NCBI GenBank assembly: GCA_026394605.1
Contig: JAPKXY010000030.1
Location: 1-64,000, forward strand
DNA: 64,000 nucleotides
Direction of reading: 5' to 3'
Source of the DNA: Methanoregula sp.
GTDB lineage: Archaea > Halobacteriota > Methanomicrobia > Methanomicrobiales > Methanospirillaceae
Below, one piece after another: positions 37,587 through 44,814 of the stretch (position 1 is its first letter; each line of letters starts with the position of its first letter). Both the position numbers and the translations under genes were made by a program. The notes beneath the pieces were generated by a model, which had not been told where the DNA came from, made no database searches, and saw nothing but the letters and a program-made list of their open reading frames with translations.

Positions 37587-37762
37587 CCCTAAGGAATTGT
37601 CCAATAATTTCTATTGCTATTATTAAAAAAGGTATTGGGTTTGTCGAGATATGGTGATTGTGCCCGGAATGCTGCTAGGTTTTTTATTCTAATCCATTCT
37701 TGAGACAATAAATTATATACAATCTAACTTTTTATACAATCATTTGTAGAATGGGAGGGCAT

Positions 37763-38797
37763 ATGCAAAAAATTAACAAAATCTTTGGTGTACTTGTGAT
37801 TTCTATCATTATTGCATTCTTTATCGTCTTTTGTGGATGTGTCGCAGGACCACAAGGGGGCCCCACTCCAAAAGAGACACCATCCGACAGTCTTGGGGGA
37901 AAACCAAGTAGTATGATGGGTAAGATTGCTTTTTTATCTTCAGGTGGGAATCTCCATCTTATTAATCCGGATGGAACAAATGAGGTTAAATTGGTTGATG
38001 GAGCTGGTGGTGATTTTTTATGGTCGCCTGATGGAAAACGAATCGTATACAATAATGTAAAAGGTATAGTGTATAATGGAATATCGGTTATTAATGTTGA
38101 CAGAACGAATAATATTAATATTAATAAAAAAACGATGTTGCAAGGTATGTGGTCATCCGATGGTAAAAAAATTCTCTTTGTTGAATGGTCTGATGACCAG
38201 AATTTAAATACCATTGATTCAGATGGACGAAATTTGATAACACTAATAAAAGATAATTCTACCTATAGACCATGTTGCGCTTTTTTCTCTCCAGACAATA
38301 AAAAAATTGCATATATAATTTCGGGACCCGAATCTAACGGACTGTATATAATGAATACGGATGGAACCGGCCAGAAAAAATTGACCACGGGTTATGTAGA
38401 TTGTTATAGTGGGGGGGGAACCGTATATTCTTCTGATTTAGCTTGGTCACCTGATGGGAAATCAATCGCATATTCCAAAGATAATACTCTACATAGTATA
38501 AATCCAGACGGAACCAATGAAATTCAAATCGCCCTTGGAACTGAGCCAGTTTGGACTCCAGATGGAAAAAAGATAATCTACCGCAAGGATGCATTATTTC
38601 AGGTTAATCCAGACGGAACAAATATTAAGTTAATAACAGGGATGACTCCCCCTTGGGGACATATTCCTAGTTTTTCTCCGGATGGGAAAAATTTTGTTTT
38701 CAGTTCAGATAGTTCCATCTACGTTTTTACTACTGATGGCAGTGGTTCACCTAAACAAATTGCCAGTGGCTACAATCCAAAATGGTCTCCTGTTTAA
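37763..38797 (+). CDS. TolB-like beta-propeller lipoprotein
   Basis: A 344-residue exported protein. A signal segment ends in FCGC (lipobox), and the rest is a series of about seven WD40-like/PD40 blades with repeated LxWSPDGKxIxY and xINPDGTN motifs, as in TolB C-terminal propellers. It probably binds proteins or peptides at the cell surface. The start at 37763 (MQKINKIFGVLVIS) is preferred over one four codons earlier. GC is low, like the rest of the block. Confidence 0.85.
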   Translation: MQKINKIFGVLVISIIIAFFIVFCGCVAGPQGGPTPKETPSDSLGGKPSSMMGKIAFLSSGGNLHLINPDGTNEVKLVDGAGGDFLWSPDGKRIVYNNVKGIVYNGISVINVDRTNNININKKTMLQGMWSSDGKKILFVEWSDDQNLNTIDSDGRNLITLIKDNSTYRPCCAFFSPDNKKIAYIISGPESNGLYIMNTDGTGQKKLTTGYVDCYSGGGTVYSSDLAWSPDGKSIAYSKDNTLHSINPDGTNEIQIALGTEPVWTPDGKKIIYRKDALFQVNPDGTNIKLITGMTPPWGHIPSFSPDGKNFVFSSDSSIYVFTTDGSGSPKQIASGYNPKWSPV

Positions 38798-38962
38798 TTG
38801 ATAATTCTCAATATTTTTTAAGAGAAAGTTGAAAATTCCTTATACAATGGACACCTTTTCGGTAGGGTTAATACAAACTTATTTCTTTACAAAGGGATAG
38901 CATCAAATATAAAAATAAAAAATTATTAAAATGATGCTGGAGTAAGTGTTGGGGAATTGAGA

Positions 38963-39466
38963 ATGACTAGACATAGATATAAAAATCAAAGAAGAAGAGA
39001 ACCGCGGAAAAAGCAGAATCATTATACTGAGGATCTGGAAGAACCCACCTCATTAAAGTCAATAGCATATATATTTGGTGTTATCGTAAAAACGATCTTT
39101 AAGGTTATTATTTGGATCATCAAACTACTTGGAGAATTTTTTGCAGACGTCCTAAAAGATTTAAGACAGGCGCAGGACCAAAAAAGCCGAATAAAATTCC
39201 AAGTTGAACCCCGCGTTATTCAACCTCCTAGTGGAACAATAATTGTAATCGATGGTAATCGTGTGATTTCCAACAAAAATATGACGCCAAAGGTTGATAG
39301 AAGGACTGCTACAGAAATTGCTTTGGGAGGACGTTTTGAAGGGGCCCAACAAGATGATGATAGATCAGCCACCGAGATTGTATTAGGAGGATCTTTCGGA
39401 GATAAACCTCGGAAAGGTAATAAAACAGCTAGTCAGAAGGTATTGGGTGGAAAATATTTAAGATAA
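38963..39466 (+). CDS. Membrane-associated protein with short LGG repeats
   Basis: A 167-residue basic protein with one long hydrophobic segment (about residues 30-60, FGVIVKTIFKVIIWIIKLLG). The C-terminal 60 residues hold three copies of a 14-residue pattern: RTATEIALGGRF, RSATEIVLGGSF and KTASQKVLGGKY. I do not recognise the family. It lies just before the convergent integrase and is flanked by AT-rich spacers. Confidence 0.6.
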   Translation: MTRHRYKNQRRREPRKKQNHYTEDLEEPTSLKSIAYIFGVIVKTIFKVIIWIIKLLGEFFADVLKDLRQAQDQKSRIKFQVEPRVIQPPSGTIIVIDGNRVISNKNMTPKVDRRTATEIALGGRFEGAQQDDDRSATEIVLGGSFGDKPRKGNKTASQKVLGGKYLR

Positions 39467-39481
39467 AATTGAATTAACTTT

Positions 39482-40069
39482 TTAAGTATTCCTCCCGTTC
39501 CACCCACTGACATACATCCTTATTTTTTGTTTTTCTTGATCTGAAAATACGACTGAAAGGTAATGTTTTTGCAAAATATCTACGGAGTGACCCAACGATG
39601 ACGATATCCGTAGTCCATCATCCGGGAAACATGCCATTAACCACGATACCCAGGTTTTCCTCGTAAGCTTTGGGGTTATTCCCTCATCACCGATACCTGC
39701 CTTTCTTGCAGCTCTTTTCAGGTCGAAAAACCAGGCAAAACGGCTTATATATTTTATTTCCTTATTTCTCACCGCACCCACAAAATCCCTGATTGAGCGA
39801 GACCCAATGTTGGAAAGCATTATCTCGCGTTCTCGTTGACCAGCCTTTTTCTTTAAAACCGCGGATTTTGGGAGATGAATATATCCTCGTTTTTCATTGA
39901 ACCATTCAGGATGTTGGAAAAATCTCCAGAATTCCGCACCGCGCATTCCGCTAAACAACATGGCATCAAAAATGAGCCGATGTTTTGGATTCAGATGAGA
40001 TCGAAGCGCTTCATACTCGTCGGGCGTGAGAATGCGCGCGCCTTGTTTGATTATTATATTTTGTGTCAT
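39482..40069 (-). CDS. Compact tyrosine recombinase (integrase)
   Basis: A 195-residue integrase consisting mostly of a catalytic domain. The first catalytic Arg is in FSGMRGAEFW, the HxxR position reads KLTRKTW (Lys replaces the usual His), and SLGHSVDILQKHYL gives the late His and the nucleophile Tyr. There is no N-terminal core-binding domain. It resembles small archaeal plasmid and virus integrases. It is convergent with the LGG-repeat gene and divergent from the SprT-like gene. Confidence 0.85.
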   Translation of the reverse strand: MTQNIIIKQGARILTPDEYEALRSHLNPKHRLIFDAMLFSGMRGAEFWRFFQHPEWFNEKRGYIHLPKSAVLKKKAGQREREIMLSNIGSRSIRDFVGAVRNKEIKYISRFAWFFDLKRAARKAGIGDEGITPKLTRKTWVSWLMACFPDDGLRISSSLGHSVDILQKHYLSVVFSDQEKQKIRMYVSGWNGRNT

Positions 40070-40079
40070 ATATATTATT

Positions 40080-40235
40080 ATGTTATAACATTATAAATAC
40101 GTTTTTATAATGCTGTTAGCTCAGCCCAGTATATACTGCTCAAAAAAAGCGTGATACGATGAGAGTTTTGGCCAATAATCCAAAGAAAGCTAACAAAATA
40201 GTCTATATTGTTAGCTCACTGAAGGGCAGTATATC
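40080..40235. promoter_or_regulatory. Repeat-rich divergent control region
   Basis: Between the compact integrase and the SprT-like gene lie a palindrome ATGTTATAACAT (40080-40091), TGTTAGCTCA twice in direct orientation (40114 and 40209), an inverted AGCTAACA (near 40188), and CAGTATATACTG (40126-40137) echoed by GGCAGTATATCG (40225). Each direct repeat is followed by an AGTATAT TATA-like core, so the copies probably mark two regulated promoters or integrase-binding sites. Confidence 0.5.
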
Positions 40236-40913
40236 GTGAAATTAGAAACAACTTGGTTGGAGAACTGCCCGATTACCCTTTTATCCGGGAAAATTGTATA
40301 CTCTTTATTCACGATGACAACAGTAGCAAAAATGTATAAGGCTATATGTAAAACTTATTTCCCTTTATGGTCCCCGTGGGAATATCGATACAATCCCTCT
40401 TGGGGTAATTCTGGATATTGTAACTATAGACAAAAACTCATTTTTTTTGGCTCAATAAATCCCACCTTGGTAATTCATGAGATTTGTCATGCTGTTACTA
40501 AAGAATCTCACGGCAAACGGTGGCAAGCGCGGATGAAGAAAGCGTCAATAATGGCTAAAAAACAGGAGAACCCAGATTTATCGACTGAAATAATAAATGA
40601 CATCAGTTTATGTCTTAAAGATAATGAAAAAATGGGATTAGTAATTGCTAAAAGGATGATGTATGATCAAATTGAAAATGCAATCAATGAGTTATATTTA
40701 CAAATCGACGAAATTGGCATAACTCACATCGTCGATCACATTTTATCAGAGAACGGTATCAAAAAAGAATGGGATATGCCTTTATACAATAAAACGTTCC
40801 GACGGGGGATGGTTGTCGCTGAAAAAGCATTAAAGGAAAGAATGAGAGATGAGCAAATAAAACAGAGATTTACTCCAGTTACTAACCCCCTACCAACACG
40901 TCGAAAAACATAA
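40236..40913 (+). CDS. SprT-like zinc metallopeptidase
   Basis: A 225-residue protein starting at GTG. VIHEICHAVTKESHGKRW gives the HExxH zinc site and the downstream HG of SprT-like proteases, which in other systems cleave DNA-bound proteins. The remainder is charged and helical. Placed next to an integrase in a mobile block, it may help clear proteins from DNA or counter host factors, but that is inference. The family call rests on the motif alone. Confidence 0.7.
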   Translation: MKLETTWLENCPITLLSGKIVYSLFTMTTVAKMYKAICKTYFPLWSPWEYRYNPSWGNSGYCNYRQKLIFFGSINPTLVIHEICHAVTKESHGKRWQARMKKASIMAKKQENPDLSTEIINDISLCLKDNEKMGLVIAKRMMYDQIENAINELYLQIDEIGITHIVDHILSENGIKKEWDMPLYNKTFRRGMVVAEKALKERMRDEQIKQRFTPVTNPLPTRRKT

Positions 40914-41131
40914 AATTGAGCTTTTTTACATCCACTCGTTATTAGCTCTTTAGCCTACCAATACTTTCAATTGATTGTGACAGAAAAACTTTTAAAAATC
41001 ACGAAAAGATAGCATTTCGTAAATGGAGTGAGAGGTCAGCACATAAGTGGAAAATTGATTGGGGACGATATAAACACTTACTAAGGCCTAAAACGGAAAA
41101 TTTTATAAAACAATGGGATGAATGGACAAAG

Positions 41132-42073
41132 TTGATAGACTCTTCCAAAGATCCTTTTTATCGTTGCCCAAAGTGTGGCTGTATTCAATGTTATCCTTCT
41201 TTAGATAAATCAAAAAATGTTCTAATAAAAGATACTCGAATACATTGTGTAAACGATTGTGGTATAATAACTGAAAAAGATATAATCACATCGAAAGATA
41301 TTGAAAATGCAGAAATATTAGCCCAAAAGCAACTAGAAAGCGAAAAATTGTTATTGTTATCCTTGTTCAATCCATGTGTAGACTGGGCTAATAAACATGG
41401 TTTAAAGAAGGTTACTGAAACCGATATTGATGCTTTTCTTATAGAGAGAGATAGACCTTTTCCCCGGACTAAAAAAAGGTCACTTCGAACATTGGTTAAC
41501 TCATATATAGACTGGATTAAAGAACATAGTTTAAAGAAGGTTACTGAAGCCGAGGTTAATGCTTTTCTTTTAGACAGAAATATAGACCTTTCATCTCGGA
41601 TTAAAAAGGGATCTAAAAAAGGTTCACTTCATGAATTGATTAATCCATTTGTAAACTGGGCTAAAAAACATGATTTAAAGAAGGTTACTGAAATCCATGT
41701 TGACTCTTTTCTTTCAGAGAGAGATATAAACCTCTCACCTCGGACTGAAAGAAGGTCACTTCGTGATTTGGCTAATGCATATGTAGAATGGGCTAAAAAA
41801 CATGATTTAAGGAATGTTACTCAAATGGATATTGAAACTTTTCTTTTAGAGAGAAATATAGACCTTTCATCTCAAACAAAAAAAGGGTCTAAAAAAGGGT
41901 CGCTTGATGCATTGGTCAATCCATGTGTAGTATGGACTAAAAAACATGATTTAAAGAAGGTTACTGAAACCGATGTTGAAGATTTTCTTATAGAGAGTGA
42001 TATAGACCTTTCACCTCGAACAAAAAGGAGGGCACTTCGTCCATTGGTTAATAGCATAATAAAGCCAAAATAA
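41132..42073 (+). CDS. Zinc-ribbon protein with tandem recombinase core-binding-like repeats
   Basis: A 313-residue protein. Residues 10-45 hold cysteines (CPKC, CIQC, HCVNDC) of a zinc ribbon. From residue 75 to the end there are five repeats of 44 or 48 residues plus a 13-residue sixth: SLRDLxNxYVxWAKKHDL, then KKVTExDVxxFLxERxIxLS. Each resembles the first part of the SAM-like core-binding domain of tyrosine recombinases. Linkers alternate between short (TKRR) and long (TKKGSKKG). No catalytic domain follows. The start is TTG at 41132, but the frame is open back to 40946 and the upstream codons look protein-like, so the true 5' end is uncertain or damaged. Confidence 0.7.
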   Translation: MIDSSKDPFYRCPKCGCIQCYPSLDKSKNVLIKDTRIHCVNDCGIITEKDIITSKDIENAEILAQKQLESEKLLLLSLFNPCVDWANKHGLKKVTETDIDAFLIERDRPFPRTKKRSLRTLVNSYIDWIKEHSLKKVTEAEVNAFLLDRNIDLSSRIKKGSKKGSLHELINPFVNWAKKHDLKKVTEIHVDSFLSERDINLSPRTERRSLRDLANAYVEWAKKHDLRNVTQMDIETFLLERNIDLSSQTKKGSKKGSLDALVNPCVVWTKKHDLKKVTETDVEDFLIESDIDLSPRTKRRALRPLVNSIIKPK

Positions 42074-42392
42074 CGGCTTTTTACACTATTCCTTATTAAT
42101 AAAAACACGGGTAATATTCCACTTATAATAACAATTCATAAAAAGAGAGAATTAAACCATCAGTGTTAAAGTGCTGCTATGGGGATTTGAATCCTATTGC
42201 ATAATTTATCACAATTCTATTGATTGCTCTTTACTCGGTTGTGCTTATTAATCAGGTTTTTATGAAATTGCAAGCATGGAAATCCGTGAAAATAAAAAAG
42301 CAAGACTATTTAGAATTTCATTATTAGAAATTTTTCGTTGATTCAAAATAATCAACCGATACCTTAATCGTAATATCATTTAATCAACAATT
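42074..42392. other. Non-coding AT-rich spacer
   Basis: No convincing gene is seen in these 319 bases. A 21-codon frame at 42276-42341 (start MEIRENKKARLF) lacks a ribosome site. A tRNA T-arm-like string occurs near 42182 but has no matching acceptor or anticodon arm. The promoter of the DUF4145 gene presumably lies at the right end. Confidence 0.5.
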
Positions 42393-43049
42393 ATGAAATG
42401 TCCTCATTGTTTGACCGGTTATCACCCAAAACTTCATAGTATTCATTTGTATCCAGATTGTGAGGGAGCAAAAAGGATAGATCAGACTATATGTTCCGAA
42501 TGTGGTAAGTCAAGTATTTTTCTTCAGTTAGGTACTCATACAACCGCGGGTGGGCAATTAGTAGATTCTTTAGTAGAAAAAACACTATTGGTTTATCCAA
42601 AAGGAAGTATGCGACCTCCTTGTCCCATTGAAGTTCCAGATGATTTTTCAGAAGATTATAAAGAAGCGTGTTTAGTATTAGGAGATAGTCCTAAAGCCTC
42701 GGCTGCATTAAGTCGTAGATGTTTACAGCATATTTTGCGGGAAAAAGCCAATGTGACACCAAGTGAGTTGTCTAAAGAAATTCAAGAGATTTTAGATAGA
42801 AAAGTATTACCTTCACATTTATCAGAACATCTTGATGCAGTAAGAAATATCGGCAATTTTGCTGCACATCCGAATAAGAGTAAGATTACTGGAGAAATTA
42901 CATCCGTTGAACCTGGTGAAGCTGAATGGTGTCTCGATGTAGTAGAAGGTTTATTTGATTATTATTTTGTACAACCAGCAATAACGGCAAAAAAGAGGGC
43001 TGCATTAGATAAAAAATTAGCTGATGCGGGAAAACCCCCGATGAAATAA
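42393..43049 (+). CDS. DUF4145-domain protein
   Basis: A 218-residue protein. It opens with a zinc-ribbon-like pair (MKCPHCLTGYHP, then CSECGKSS) and continues with the DUF4145 helices, SEDYKEACLVLGDSPKASA, LSRRCLQHILREKANV and LDAVRNIGNFAAHPNK. DUF4145 proteins are common beside restriction, toxin and phage genes, and their function is not established. The neighbours here are accessory genes, which fits. Confidence 0.85.
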   Translation: MKCPHCLTGYHPKLHSIHLYPDCEGAKRIDQTICSECGKSSIFLQLGTHTTAGGQLVDSLVEKTLLVYPKGSMRPPCPIEVPDDFSEDYKEACLVLGDSPKASAALSRRCLQHILREKANVTPSELSKEIQEILDRKVLPSHLSEHLDAVRNIGNFAAHPNKSKITGEITSVEPGEAEWCLDVVEGLFDYYFVQPAITAKKRAALDKKLADAGKPPMK

Positions 43050-43175
43050 AATTAATAAAAGTATCTTTATTTGAAATCGATTCTGCTATTTGGTAATCGT
43101 AAATCTTTTGATTAATCATCACTCGGCTGTGATAATAGAATTTAAGGGATTGCATCCATACCTTAAAGGTAAAGC

Positions 43176-43367
43176 ATGGATTACCAAGCCATCAAACAAG
43201 AGATAACAGGCAAGAAAATCCTATTCGCTGCTGTACTCGGCATAATCATGGGACTTACCTTGCAGGCTGTAATTGTTATCTTTGGTCGATGGCGGTACAT
43301 GCCGGTGCTGTTCGTGCTTGTTGCATTGATTTTCATCCTGGCTGAAATATTATGGATTAATTGGTAA
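43176..43367 (+). CDS. Small two-helix membrane protein
   Basis: A 63-residue protein with two hydrophobic helices (ILFAAVLGIIMGLTLQAVIV and PVLFVLVALIFILAEILW) and a short basic N-terminus. It overlaps the convergent Cys-rich lipoprotein gene by 18 bases. Its GC is higher than its surroundings, suggesting a separate origin. No family is recognised; it could be a holin-like or accessory membrane protein. Confidence 0.6.
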   Translation: MDYQAIKQEITGKKILFAAVLGIIMGLTLQAVIVIFGRWRYMPVLFVLVALIFILAEILWINW

Positions 43368-44063
43368 GTTGGGACACACATGCTCCGGATCGCAAAAACC
43401 ACTGGAGCATGGGTAACAGAGATGAATTTTTTGACACCAAATCCAACCCGGTTGACAGGTCGGATAGGAATTCATGGTTGGTGGAAATGTAAATGTAAAG
43501 GGAATACATTTGCAATCATTTCCAATTCGATCAAGTGAAGGACATATAATCCATTGGTTATCACAACACTCCCCGCCTGCTTTGCAATACATAGTACCGC
43601 CACAGTTACATTTCACCGAACCCGTTGGATAACATCGATTATCCTCTCCCCTGAAATAATCGGTAGGGCACCTTTCCATCCACTGATTATTAATACACTC
43701 CCCACCTGCGGCGCAATACATAGTACCGCCACAGTTACATTTCACCAAACCCGTTGGATAACATCGATTATCCTCTCCCCTGAAATAATCGGTAGGGTTA
43801 CATTTCACTGAATCCGTTGGATGACATCGACTATCATCTCCCCTGAAATAATCAGTAGGGCACCTTTCCATCCACTGGTTATTAATACATTCCCCACCTG
43901 CGTCGCAATACATAGTACCGCCACAGTTACATTTCACTGAATCCGTTGGATGACATCGACTATCATCTCCACGAAATGATCCAGTGGGACAAGAGATACA
44001 CCCAGCAATTAAAAGAGAGAAAAGCAGTCCAAATACAAGAATTAATATTATTTTAATCTTCAT
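43350..44063 (-). CDS. Cysteine-rich repeat lipoprotein
   Basis: A 237-residue exported protein with a signal ending at LLIAGC (lipobox). The main body has tandem 43-residue units with six cysteines each (CPTDYFRGEDNRCYPTG, then VKCNCGGTMYC and GGECINNQW). At the DNA level the units are 129 bp and almost identical, and one is shortened to 63 bp. The C-terminus is also Cys-rich (CQPGWIWCQKIHLCYPC). It is probably a disulfide-rich surface protein; the function is unknown. Confidence 0.75.
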   Translation of the reverse strand: MKIKIILILVFGLLFSLLIAGCISCPTGSFRGDDSRCHPTDSVKCNCGGTMYCDAGGECINNQWMERCPTDYFRGDDSRCHPTDSVKCNPTDYFRGEDNRCYPTGLVKCNCGGTMYCAAGGECINNQWMERCPTDYFRGEDNRCYPTGSVKCNCGGTMYCKAGGECCDNQWIICPSLDRIGNDCKCIPFTFTFPPTMNSYPTCQPGWIWCQKIHLCYPCSSGFCDPEHVCPNLPINP

Positions 44064-44140
44064 GATATCGAGTAGGAGTTAAATACAATAAATATATAGG
44101 TTTTCCTCAAAAATTTAGATCATATAGACACTTTATATAG

Positions 44141-44263
44141 ACTATTTTTTCTCAACCGCAGGAACATTCAAACCAGCTGCACCAGTTCTGCCCACAGAAC
44201 GCCGCTATTAACCTTGAACGAGAAGGAGTGCTTGAAACAGAATATCACCAACCTTCCGATTGA
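44141..44263 (+). pseudogene. Possible remnant of a coding sequence
   Basis: An open frame of 40 codons ending at TGA (44261) reads like protein near its end (CPQNAAINLEREGVLETEYH) but has no start codon and is preceded by a stop. The segment has higher GC than the surrounding bases. It may be the tail of a gene truncated by rearrangement within the block; a random frame cannot be excluded. Confidence 0.3.
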
Positions 44264-44560
44264 CTATCCCCGTTAAAAAGCAAATATCAGTAAATGGATA
44301 AAAGTTTATAATCATGCCCCTTATCAAGGGTAAATGGGTTTTATCTCTTAAAACCAAGCTTTTGTAATGATTTGCTCATTGTTTTTCATACCCACATTCC
44401 TGAATTTCATAGACAAATCCGAACGCGCGGGTACGAAGGCCCTTTAATTATTTATTAGTCTTGAACATAAAAACCACAAACCCGACCAATTTTTTCGAAG
44501 GAAAAAGGGGATTTTTATGTCAATTCAAGCTGATTTGTGGGTGTTTTATTGACGTGTGGC

Positions 44561-44776
44561 CATTTTCCACCCAAATATTAAGGAATTGATACACGTTTCT
44601 TTGATCTGCTGTTAATTTTGATTAGGGTGGTAAAACACAGTTATTTTTAAAAAATATTTACTTGTAATGAACAATATGGAAGATTTTAAAACATAGGATC
44701 ATTTTCCACCCTGTCTCAGATCCTATATCATTTGGGTGATCTAGTTAGTAAAATCCTATTTTTTGGGTGGAAAATC
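44561..44776. repeat. Repeated GGGTGGAAAAT motifs (candidate replication site)
   Basis: ATTTTCCACCC occurs at 44562 and 44701, its reverse complement GGGTGGAAAAT at 44765, and a variant GGGTGGTAAAA at 44625. They lie within 215 bases immediately 3' of the PrimPol-D5 gene. GGGTGGGAAAAT also overlaps the start of that gene (near 47115). The region of 750 bases between 44064 and 44814 has no convincing gene and otherwise only AT-rich spacer. Confidence 0.5.
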
Positions 44777-44814
44777 GTGATATGATTCTACACCCTTGCA
44801 GTACCCTAAGATAA

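Larger units (their letters stand above)
36981..37762. other. Intergenic junction into the AT-rich block
   Basis: No credible gene is seen in these 780 bases. The first 340 bases keep moderate GC and short frames only. From about 37320 the sequence becomes AT-rich and stays so to 50.3 kb. The second half holds inverted repeats (AAAACCATA at 37471 against TATGGTTTT at 37495; the set at 37521-37586) and a sequence resembling the alaS start region. This is the probable left edge of an integrated element. Confidence 0.6.

Noticed and set aside
42170-42215. tRNA 3' fragment as attachment site
   Set aside because: GGATTTGAATCC resembles a T-arm but the stem has mismatches and there is no acceptor or anticodon arm.
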